From assembly GCF_963169125.1 (NCBI RefSeq), contig NC_084796.1:214027948-214091947 (forward strand): a stretch of DNA of 64,000 bases. Direction: 5' to 3'. How positions within the stretch are numbered: position 1 is the stretch's first letter; each line of letters begins with the position of its first letter. The stretch is from Humulus lupulus. Taxonomy: Eukaryota > Streptophyta > Magnoliopsida > Rosales > Cannabaceae. The translations under genes were made by a program, and so were the position numbers. The notes beneath the pieces are model-generated. The model was given only the letters and a program-made list of their open reading frames with translations, made no database searches and was not told the origin of the DNA. Shown here one piece after another: positions 23,191 to 33,204 of the stretch.

Positions 23191-25658
23191 TCAAGGGTCT
23201 TGAGGTTGGGGAGTTAGTTGGTATTGAAGCTGATCGGTTGGTTGGTCTTGAAGTTGGTCGACAGGAGCAGAAGTGTCAGCTGAAGCACTCAGACCGGAGG
23301 GCAGAGTAGAATCCTCGGGGGCAGAAGGATTGTCTTCTTCAGCAACAGGGAAGGCAAAATCTTGGACAACTGGAACTTGTTCGGTGGACATATTTTGGGC
23401 CTTGGCTTGCTCCCGCTTAGTATAGTATTGCATAAGCTCATCGAAAGCCTCCCCCAGATAGCTGTAATCCACCCCCTTGTTGTGCACCCAGAAGTCATAG
23501 GAAATATTCAGGCCAAAAGTCTCGTAGGTCATGACATCAGCAGCTCTGCCAGCCCTCTCTTCATCAAGGGCTTTTCCTAGTTCATCCCTTTCTTCCTAAA
23601 TGGCTCTCCCATCGGCAGCATTCCTCATGGAAATATACTTCAGCTCCTCCACCCTTCTCTCCAGTCGATTGACGTCAAGGTTCCTCTGTTCAACGCCAAT
23701 CTTGAGCTCCTCATTTTCTTTGGAAATCTGCTCGGTGGTCTGCTGAAGACTGCGTACCTGCTTGGTCAACTGGGCAACCTGAGAGGCTTTGTCCTCACAC
23801 TATTTCAATAGACCAACTACATGTTTGCTTACCCCTTTGGCTTGGTGATGAGCGTAGCTGAGAGCCAGCATACCCTACAATATGAAATAAATAAATTTAG
23901 AATAAAAAACAAGAGAAGGAAGATCACTCAGAGATCAAACAAATTTATTGCGTACTCTGGTAACATTCTGGAGACTGGTGCTAGTAATGAAGTCCAGAGA
24001 CTTTCTACTAAGAGTATCCATGAATTTGGTCTGGGAGGTAGACACCTTTTTTATGTGTCCTTGCTGGATGGCCAGGGCTCTCTTTAGGGGCCCATGAACC
24101 TCCTCGGCAGGATTCTCAACAGTGTCATCAGGAGCTTTGCTCGAGCTGGTCAACTCCGATGCAACAAATATATGGGTACTATCCTTAATATATAATCCTT
24201 TGCCTGACTTGCGCGATGGTGTGGGTGCCTTTTTTCGAGAAGAGGCCTTCTCAGGGGTGTTAATGGCCTGTTCGGTAGTTCCGACAGGAAGGTCGACTTT
24301 TTGACACTTAGACGGGGGAACCTCACTAATAGGACCACTGGTGTGTTTCTGAGCAAATTTCTTGAAAAATACGGACATCATATCTGCAAAATGAAAGCAA
24401 AGGATTAGCAAAAGTGTCGAGCAGAGTCGAAACAGACAAACAAAAAATCATCATAATTGGGCAAAGAATAAAATTATGTTTGAAATGAGAGTCACCCTCT
24501 TCAGCTCCCCCTGAGTAGTCAGTTGCATCAAACAGAAGATCCCATCACTATTTGACGAATCCGAGTCTACATGCTCTATTGCAGCCTCTTTGCCTTTGCC
24601 AGGCTCGGGGGTGGTGGTAGCTTTGGAGTTTCCATGCTTGGCAGGATCCTTGAAGACAACTCTGGCCGAACTCCTAGTTCGGTGAGCCACGCAAGGTCTG
24701 GACGGGAGGATTGACGCTCTAGTTTTCTTCTTAGTGAGTGGTGAATTAGGTGGTTTAGAAATAGATGAAGGTTTCTTAGGCGATTACTTCTTAGGGGTGC
24801 CATCCATGGCCCTTGTTTTCGGGTTAGGGTAGAGCCCAACGGATATAAGTTTTTCTGCAGTAGTTAGGGCCACCATATCCTTGTCGATGGGATCCATAGC
24901 AGCTAGTTTTCTAGCTCTTGTCCTCATTTCCTTAGTGGGGGTCGGCTAGCTAAAAGGACTGTTATGATGGAATGACAAGTGAATGGTGACAATATTATCT
25001 GTGACAAAGTATTGACTAGCGTACTCCCCAACTTTGGAGATGCCTTCAGTGTTTGATAGGTAAATATTGGAGTCCCGATGGATAAAATAGAAATTCCCTC
25101 ACCTGCCTTGGTGAGGGCTGGATTTGAGATCAAATAGATAATTGATTTCATGAGCGGTAGGTACCGGCCAGTCTAAGGATTGGTAAAAAACATAAAAGGG
25201 CTGAGAGAAATCTGATGCCTTTGGGCCAATCTGGTTAGGGCAAAGCCCGAAGTAATCTACCACACTACGAAAGTATGGCAGAAGAGGAAGGGTGGCGCCC
25301 GCATTCATATGATATCTGCTCCAGGCGTAGAATTGAGCACCAGGGTGTTCATCAGTTTGTACAGCTGCAGGTTTGAAGATGGAAACATCTCCGAGATGGA
25401 AATGCTCTCTGATATTTTGTAACTGTTTATTAGAAATTGTGCTCTTAGGAGCTACATACAGAGGGGAATCTTCTACCTCTAAGGTCGGGTTAAGGACGAC
25501 CTTGGTATGTATCTCCTGGCATATTCCTCCTCTTGCCCAGAAGAGCTCGGTTCTTCCTCAACAGATGGGACCCTATGCTTGGCCCTAGTGGTGGCACAGC
25601 GCCCCACATGGGGATCTTGTTGTTCGGTACCATGGTTAATGCATTTCATGTGCGCCAT
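23191..25658 (-). pseudogene. T2 antisense accessory gene (Transposase_28-like, coiled coil)
   Basis: Reads leftward from ATG 25658 (MAHMKCINHGTEQQ). The N-terminal domain has HMNAGATLPLLPYFRSVVDY and FGLCPNQIGPKASDF, as in T1 and in the Transposase_28 family, then SLDWPVPTAHEINYLF. The middle is basic and serine-rich (MAHRTRSSARVVFKDPAKHG). Intron 24495-24384 (acceptor TTTTGCAG, phase 1) joins GGAEE to DMMSVFFKK; intron 23955-23875 (acceptor ATTGTAG) joins LQNVTR to GMLALSYAHH in the frame that runs to the final stop. A coiled coil (EQISKENEELKIGVEQR) precedes a tail ending TPQPQDP. Breaks: two in-frame stops in the last exon and frameshifts near 24530 and 24900-25480. Intact length would be roughly 700-750 residues. 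Function unknown. Confidence 0.72.
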
Positions 25659-25705
25659 CGATTTCAAATGATTTCTTGAAACACAGTTCGGTGGTCACCT
25701 CCCTT

Positions 25706-26177
25706 CTGCACAAACAAGAAAAAGGGAAAGATGAGGCAAGAACACCAAACAGTGTTGGTCGGTAGAAGTTTGCAGATTATACCGACTAGCCTAGACCAAA
25801 CACAAAACAGCATGATGAACAAGGAGTATATCAAATTGAAAGCAAGAAAACTCAAGAAAGTGGAAGATTTGTTCCAAAATAGTTTTTGAGTGGTGTTCTT
25901 CGTGTTTTTTCAAGAACCCCAAATGTAAATCAACAAAAAGAGGAAGTTAAAACCTAGTTTGTACAAAATCAAAAAAGAAAAGAAAAAAAAGGGCTATCCA
26001 GGCCAAAAGCCACTCAAGGTGGTCATCCAATTATAGGTCCAGACAACATACATTCAAGAAACCGAGGGATTCGTCAAGAAAATTACTCACAGCTACAATG
26101 TGAAAAATGCAAAGAAAGAAGAACGTACCTTGCATGAGCTACATAAATTATAGAAAGAAAAGCCTAAAGAAACTTAC
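25706..26177 (-). other. Predicted 5' intron of T2 antisense gene
   Basis: Donor CAGCAA|GTAAGTTT at 26177 and acceptor TTTGTGCAG|AAGG at 25706, 472 nt. The acceptor is 47 nt upstream of the ATG at 25658. Same position and similar size as the T1 intron. Confidence 0.6.
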
Positions 26178-26349
26178 TTGCTGCAGTATCGTGATGCCGA
26201 GAACAAGTTCCTGTTTCGAAAGTGGCGCGATGTAAGGATTGGAATAGAAGCTAGCTCTCTCGGACAGACTAGGAGATGGAGATTAGAGTTTTCCAGGACA
26301 GTTATGGCTTATTTGAAGTAGAAAAGAAGAGAAAAGGAAAAAGCATCCT

Positions 26350-26357
26350 TATTTATA
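26350..26357 (-). promoter_or_regulatory. TATA box of T2 antisense gene
   Basis: TATAAATA on the minus strand (GGTTATAAATAAGG). It lies 692 nt upstream of the ATG and about 170 nt upstream of the donor at 26177. It corresponds to the box at 10315-10322 in T1. Confidence 0.6.
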
Positions 26358-26703
26358 ACCAAGGGAAATGATTTCCTCCCTGCAGGAATTCAATGTGTCC
26401 GTTCACTCAGCAATCCCCTCGACCACCACGGTCACATCTCCCCAAACACGTCAGCACGCCCATCCAATCACCTCACCTCAGCCACTCTTCGGTAAGTGCG
26501 CGGTAACTAAATAAAGGGCAATTATGATGCCTTGTGATTCCAAAAAAGTGGCGGGAAGAACTGAAAGTTCATTTTTTTGGAAATACAAAGGCTATTAACT
26601 ACACTAAGTGTTGTGCCTCATAGCAAGGGGTGTGTACCCTTGACTAGGCAGGATGGGGTGGCCTCCAGAAGAAAGTTTCCATGCTGCTTAGCACCACTGC
26701 CAA

Positions 26704-26717
26704 CTTGGGGGGGCAAA
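26704..26717 (+). other. T2 polypurine tract
   Basis: CTTGGGGGGGCAAA immediately before the right LTR start TGTTATCCC. Confidence 0.75.
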
Positions 26718-27365
26718 TGTTATCCCAAAAATTGGCATGTCTGACGTGGCACTAAATTTGGAAACGTGGAGCAGACTGGTCAGAACCCCCGACAAGTTGG
26801 TCAATATATACCAATAGGGAATACAAAACAAGTTACTGCTTGGCATGCTATAGGCTCACCTGCCCGGCAGGACCCCTAGATACTTGCTGGTCGGTATGAC
26901 GAACAGATATACCTGCTCGGATGAAAGCCGTTACACTCTTTGTTGGAACTCCACGAGAATCGCACAACCACCCACAAAGAGCACCTAACATCCCTGAAGA
27001 CTCGGTCAAACCTCCTAACAAAGGGGATTGTAACTACCTGTGAGAAGAAAGAGATATTTCCTTATTAGTTATGCTTAGGCGCAACCCGGGGCAAGGGGGA
27101 CAGTATAAATACAAACCCTCCACCATAGTGGAGGGGGTTCAGAAAAAAAGCCTACCGACCAGCATTAGGAGTATACCGAGCATTTTCGCTCGGTATTTAG
27201 CAGGGACTCTGCCACATTTTATTGTTTTTTACACATAGAAATCCGCTTGTAATCTCTTGTGATCTTGTGTAAACTTTCAAGATTAATGCAAAACTAAGAG
27301 GACGTAGATCATTACTGATCTTTGGGATTGAACCTTTATAAATCTTGTTGTTCTTCATTATTTAT

Positions 27366-29676
27366 TGTAATGTTCTGAAATCCCTAATGCGGTTTAATGG
27401 CTGGATTAGTAGGCCGGGAGGGCCATAACTGTTTAATTAAGCCATTAAATGAATATATGCATGTTTATGTGAATTATATTATAATATGATGTTATATGCA
27501 AGCATGAGGGTCCACATTTGATTATTAGGGTGTTTTGGTAATTTGGCCCGTTGAGGGCATATTTGTGAATCTGGGTGCATATTGTGATTTGTGAATGAGA
27601 TCCCATTATTATGGAGATATATTCGAGCTATTCGGCATGAGACGGTCTTATATTATAAAATAGCGATTTTGTCATAACGGGGGTCTTTTATTGGGATATT
27701 GAGTTATGAGAATGTAATTTGATGATAAATTGGGAATTTTTTTAGATTAGGAGGAAATTCTGGGAGTTTTGACTATAATGTCCCTGGGGGTGTTTTCGGG
27801 ACCTCGAGCACTAGGTTTTATTTGAGGTTACTTAAGCTTGAAGTAGCTTGTCAGAGAGAATGTACGTTAGAAAACCTCTCGTTCTTCTTCCGTTAGTTCA
27901 TTTTTACTGTTCGAGGCATTTTCGAAGAAATCTCGAGTTCTAGGAGTCGGAATCAAGCGAGGATCGAGGCATAGCGATCATAGGAAAGATTAGAAGCTTC
28001 TTGACTGAAGGATTTGATGAGAAACAACTCAATCAAAGGTAATCTAAGTTTTAAGTTTTGAGTTTTAGAGTTTCTAAGCTTAGAATTGGATTTTGTGAAT
28101 CGTTGAGTTTTTGGTTCGTTTGAGCCTTGGGATTTGATGGTTTTGAATCATTGGGAAGCTTGGGAACTTTGATTTGATGATTTGGAAGTGTTTAGGTATG
28201 TTTTTGGAGAGTTTAGGATGAAGGAGAATGAGTTTGGGGATGGTTCTGGGTTGGGGGCCGCGGCCCTAGCTCGAAAAAGCTGGTGGAGCAAGTTTGGCCT
28301 TGCTGGGTGCCACGACCCTAGGTGTTGGGTGTCATGGCCCTTGCTCCTAGAGTGGCTGGGGGCTGCAGCCCTTGGACAGGTTTGAGCCCGTTTGAGTGTT
28401 TTGGCCCCAGGAACTTGGTTTTAGGCCTCGGGATCGTTCCTACTACCCGGATTAGTGGGGATTGATGTCCTGGAGGCTATATCTTGGTTTGGGAACCTTT
28501 GTTAATCATTTTATTGATGGTGTCCCATATTTGGTTATGACTAGGTGACCGCTAAAGGATTAAAGTCAGATCGTTCTCAAGGGTCGTTCTTTTATTCATT
28601 CTCGCTCGAATCAGAGGTAAGAAAACTGCACCCCATATATGACATGCATAATTATTCTTGAGGCATGTTGATTATGTAAATGTGGACATGGATTGATTAT
28701 TGAATGCTTAGCAAATATTGCTCACTTGTGCATGGTACTGACTAATTAGTTAGATTTGGCAAAGGTGTCAGTATCAACTGTGAAGTTGGGACTTATTAGT
28801 CAAGTTCAGTAATGGTACTGGGCACTGGTCACACAGTGCTGACTTATAAGTCAAGACGACCTTAGAATGTTCAACGCAAGCCAATAAAGATTTGATCTAA
28901 TCGACATCTGCATTAAATGACTCAGAAGAGCGTTAATGCCGGACTGACCTCAAGTTTGATGAAAACTAAAAGCGCTTGTGTGACTTACCCATCAGTCACT
29001 CATCTGTTAAGTTAGAGGCTTACCCATCAGTCTCTCATCTGTTTAAGCTAGTGACTTACCCAGCAGTCATTCATCTGTTTAAGCTAGTGACTTACCCAGC
29101 AGTCACTCATCTGTTTAAATTAGTGACTTGCTTGTCAGTCACTCATTATGGTTTACCAGAACCTCAAGTGATATTCACTCATCTGTTTAAGAGCTATAAG
29201 CTCTGTGTGATTATAATGATAATCATTTGATGATGTTTATATGCAATACTGTGTTTTCATGCTGGGCTTTGGCTCATGGGTGCTATGTGGTGCAGGTAAA
29301 GGGAAAGAAAAGCTCACCCAGCCTTGAGTGGAGAGCTTAGGTGGTGCTGTGTACATATGTGGCCGCTTGACCACCACGGCCAAGGAGTTCTCAGAGGAAC
29401 TAGGGGGTTTACCCTATTTTTGTCGCTTAGGTCGGCGGGTTTGTAAATTTGAAACAGTGATGACCAGTTTGAGTTGTAAATAACTTGTAAGAGTTTTATG
29501 GGCCCATGAACAGTTTTATGTACTTAATAAAATATATCCTTTCCTTTTTATTGGTTTTCCACCTTAGCCTGTTAATAACACTTAGAAGCACGTTTTTAAC
29601 CAAAGGACTCGGGTAGCAAGTCAAATTTCTGGTTTACCGTTCACCGTAACTGTTCTGGGGTAACCAGGGCGTTACA
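27366..29676 (+). mobile_element. Chromovirus solo LTR, copy 4
   Basis: 2311 bp from TGTAATGTTC to GGGCGTTACA, with a perfect duplication TTTAT (27361-27365 and 29677-29681). It belongs to a different subfamily from copies 1 and 3, closest to copy 6. It carries CCGCGG/CTGCAG palindromes (28250-28385), GGTAAG at 28616, three AGTCA palindromes (28739-28853), a 47-bp tandem repeat (28976-29150) and AATAAAAT at about 29526 as a possible poly(A) signal. Confidence 0.92.
28976..29150 (+). repeat. 47-bp tandem repeat in LTR copy 4
   Basis: About four units of GTGACTTACCCAGCAGTCAC plus TCATCTGTTTAAGCTA. Copy 6 has only one related unit (about 39585-39625), so the number of units varies between LTRs. 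Confidence 0.75.
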
Positions 29677-29965
29677 TTTATTGCCCACTATTACTAGGTT
29701 CTTGGCTCATTTATTGCTCATTGATTGTCTAATTGAAAGCTCTATAATTAATTATTTGACTCCCTATCAGTTGGCTAAAAAACCAGTCAACAATTAGGTT
29801 GTGTTCATCTCTCAAGGCGCTCATTGAATGGCGCCATCTTTTAGCCTTAGGGTGGCCAAAGCTTGCCAAATAAATGTTGTCAAACTTTACAGCACCACAT
29901 GAGGCGACATCTAATGGCTTATGGTCGTGAGGTTTTTTATGGCAAGCTTGTCGACAGATTCTCTT

Positions 29966-30628
29966 TGTTGGTATTAAAAGAGCAAATCAAAGATACACAG
30001 CGGGGAATGGGCCATTTTTAATAATAATAATACCAGCCAATATCATATATATATATATACATTTATAAAATCACATACAATCATATTGTAGATTACCTCT
30101 TGTAGCCTATCAAGTGTCCTCAACTCTTTTTGTATAAAATCAATGATCTTCCTATCCAAGTTCTGAAAGCTCACACCTTGACCTTCCAAACCAATCCTCA
30201 AACACACAAGGACGTGTGTGGGAACATAGGATTCAAAATGTTGATTTATAACTCTCTAGATGTACTCAACACATGAGATCTAGAGAGGTTTGATAAAGAG
30301 CAGAGGAATTGAATAGTTTTCAGGTTTAGGAAAACTATTGCATCTGTTTTAGAGAGATAGTTTGATAGTCTATGAAAAACAATGACCCTCTTGAAAAGTA
30401 TGGCTTCTTTTCAGGTTTATAAAGATAATTAACTAATTTAATTAATATTTATTTTATTAAAATAAAATTGATCAGTTATAACCTTATTTAATTATTTAAT
30501 TTAAATCATATTTAAAAATAATAATTAAATAAAAAAAATTGTTTGAAATTCAAAATTCAAACCCTAGGGATAGGAAATCACTGTGTGTGGCGCCACACTC
30601 ACTGTACAGTGAGTGTGTCGACCACACT
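29966..30628 (-). repeat. Copia A LTR, left piece
   Basis: TGTTGGTATTAAAAGAGC is followed by ATTACCTCTTGTAGCCTATC, also found at 51697 and 63751 in the two other copia LTRs. It is interrupted at ACACT by element D. Confidence 0.75.
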
Positions 30629-31255
30629 TGTAACATCCCAAATTTGCTAATAAGGCTTAGTGCCTTGATTAGCGTGTCGGGAGGGCAATAATTGATTTAA
30701 TTATGTTACTATGTGGATTAAATGATTATGTGATTGTAAATGCATCTTTAGGTAAATTAAACATGCATGTAGACCCAATTTGGTTAATAGGGGCATATTT
30801 GTAACTTTAGCCCGTTGAGGGCATAAATGTGAATTATATGTGTTGTGCTTTATACCACAAGATTGTGGTGATATATTTGGGATGTGCGATCCGAGATGGT
30901 CCTAGGGAGTAGAATAGCTAAATAGTCACAACGGGGTCGAGTACCCAGCTCAGGGTGAGCCTAGGGGTATTTTGGGAATATATTACGTGATTGGGATTAC
31001 CGGGTAACGAGTAGTGATTTAATGATTGTTTAAGTATGTTGGAATTGATTGGGGAATTATAGGAATACTCGAGGAATTAGTGGGATGTGGCAAATGACAG
31101 GATTTCCCTTGGTGGCATTAAAGGATTAAGGATAGACTTAAGGGCATTTTAGACATTTTTGGGACTTAGGCAGCTCAGGCTAGACTTAAGCAAAAACACA
31201 ATTCTAGAACTAAGGAGAAACCAAAAGAAAAACAGAACTCTCTCTACCTATCTCA

Positions 31256-31287
<32 letters not shown>

Positions 31288-32856
31288 GCTCTCTCTCCCT
31301 CCCTTTGGTGCTTGGAAGCTTGATGAATTTTGAGGAATTTAGGCTAAGGAATTGAATGACTAGAGGTTTGAAGTGTTTGGGGTTAGCTTAGTTGAATTCT
31401 CAGTGAGGTAAGGGTTCACACTTGATCTTTTCTGTTGATTCTGCTGTGATTTTGATAAGTTTGCTTAGGTTCAAGCTTAGTTTGATTTTTAGGTATTGAT
31501 GAGATGATGAGCTGGTTCTTGGAATATTTTTGCTGACTAAGTTTCCTAGACATGAATTCTGGGTTTAATTTTAAGTATAGGGGTTGAATTGGGTGAGAAT
31601 TTATAGGTTTGGTTGGGGAAAAACGCAGTACAAATACATGGATTTCTGGGTTTTTGGGGCTCGCGCCGCAGCCCTGTTCTTCGGGCGCCGCGGCACGTGT
31701 GTGCGAAGAGGCCTGGTAAGCCTCTAAGTTTGCCCAGGTGCCACAACGCAGGTGAGGCACGTTGCGCCGTGTCCTCCACCAGAGAGAGAGAGTCGTGATC
31801 TTTGACTTGCAGCAGGTCGCATCATAAATTAGGGGAAATGGCCTATGTTGGGTTTTAAGCTCGGGAACCCAAATCTTAGGGCTCGGGAAGGATCCTACTA
31901 CTTGGTTTAGTAGGATTCGAGGTCCTGAAGGCTAGTATTTTACTGTAAAGTTCTTAATTGTTAGGAATTGGTGGATATCTATTTATTATGGCATTGTGAC
32001 TAGGTTTTACGTCAAAGCTCGGGTTTAGGGGATCGTTCTCAGCATCGCGTTAGTCTATCAACTCAGGACACATGTAAGAAAATTGTTGGTGCCTGTAGAG
32101 CAGGGCATGGCCCTATTATTTGTGTTTCAGAGCGTGGCCCTAATATTTGTGTTTAATGTATGTGTGAATACTTGTAAATACTATGCTATGTTGTGCATGA
32201 TTATGAATGAACGACGAAGGCCGAAAATGACGAAGGTCGAGAATGGAAAAAGTTGGGAACAACGAAAGCACCCTGAGTGCAGGACGCTAGGGTGAGACCC
32301 TCTAAGGGTGTTGTATCCATCAACTCGATGAAGAATGCGAACCCAGGGCCTGGTAACGCACCTGGGTCGGCATAGGACGCTATATGTTTAATATGTTGAC
32401 TGTTTATGTTATATATTATTAGATTGAATTGTGATTTGTTATGCGTTGAGTTTTCTTGCTGGGCTTTGGCTCACAGGTGCTCTATGGTGTAGGTAAGGGC
32501 AAGGGAAAGATCGATCAACCATGAGTTGGAGAGCATGGAGAGGCGTGTACATGTTCGACCTACCTGGCTGCCACAGCTAGGGTTGTTTTGAGGAATATGA
32601 TTTTAATGGTTGGTTTTGTCGCTTAGGTCGACTGTATTCACATTTTTTAGTTGTAAAAAATTTCAAATAGTATTTCAGGATCCCAAATGTATAACTTTTA
32701 CGATTTTAATGAATGTCCAAATCTTCTATAATTAATGTTATCAAATGAGTTTTTCTTTCAATTTAACCACACTTTTCAACCTAAAACCTCGGTTAGTGAG
32801 CTAATGACACATTTATAAATAACATGGTAATGGCTCTATGGTAGTAGGGAATTGCA
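30629..32856 (+). repeat. Element D 5' LTR
   Basis: 2228 bp, TGTAACATCCC to AATTGCA (end mutated from CGTTACA). A TC microsatellite lies at 31255-31286, a GC-rich palindromic cassette at about 31655-31765 and donor-like sites at 31408 and 32073. Confidence 0.9.
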
Positions 32857-32858
32857 AC

Positions 32859-32870
32859 TTGGTATCAGAG
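32859..32870 (+). other. Element D primer-binding site
   Basis: TTGGTATCAGAG two bases after the LTR matches the site complementary to the 3' end of initiator methionine tRNA, the usual primer of this lineage. Confidence 0.85.
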
Positions 32871-33204
32871 TGTGCCAAGGTTTATGGTTCCTAGAGATCG
32901 ACCGAACATGTACACTCGTTGCCAGTGACAAGCTTGACTCAGGGTTGGTCGATATTAAATGAACTATGTGTTTAACTGCTTGTTTGAGTTGCCTTGTTTG
33001 TTTGAATAGTATAAATAGAGCATGATGAGTTTGTTTGTATATGTATGATGCCAGGGCACGACCCCTTGATTGCTATATGCTTATGCAATGTGTGAAATGT
33101 GTTGATTTGTTGTTTGTGACTGATTGATGGGATTAGGAGGTTGTTTTTAGATGTTGTTATCATGCCTGATGTGCAGCATAATTGATTGTAGGCATATTGC
33201 AGTT

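Larger units (their letters stand above)
14191..29792 (+). mobile_element. Tat-type Ty3/gypsy element T2 with antisense gene
   Basis: Left LTR 14191-14951 and right LTR 26718-29792 (with a nested insertion) share the TGTTAT start and the ACA end. Flanks GTTAG (14186-14190) and ATTAG (29793-29797) are a target duplication with one mismatch. Domain order is gag, (protease missing), RT, RNase H, second archaeal-type RNase H, integrase, then a long minus-strand gene. The second RNase H and the long region between integrase and 3' LTR are marks of the Tat lineage. Three chromovirus LTRs sit at 15871, 17576 and 27366. All coding parts are broken. Confidence 0.9.
26718..29792 (+). repeat. T2 right (3') LTR, interrupted
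   Basis: Starts TGTTATCCC and ends AGTCAACA. It is the counterpart of 14191-14951, split by chromovirus LTR copy 4. TATA box at 27104-27111 and hairpin at 27175-27194. Confidence 0.9.

Noticed and set aside
28182..28385. Open frame of 67 codons in LTR copy 4
   Set aside because: Lies in the GC-rich cassette of the LTR; other LTRs have no matching frame.
28976..29150. CRISPR-like direct repeats
   Set aside because: The units are tandem with no unique spacers, in a plant LTR.
29793..29965. Possible separate short element between T2 and copia A
   Set aside because: Only 173 bp, no terminal repeats beyond the flanking target duplication of T2.
31255..31286. TC microsatellite as an independent feature or promoter
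   Set aside because: It is part of the chromovirus LTR leader; shorter versions exist in the other copies (34849, 42470).
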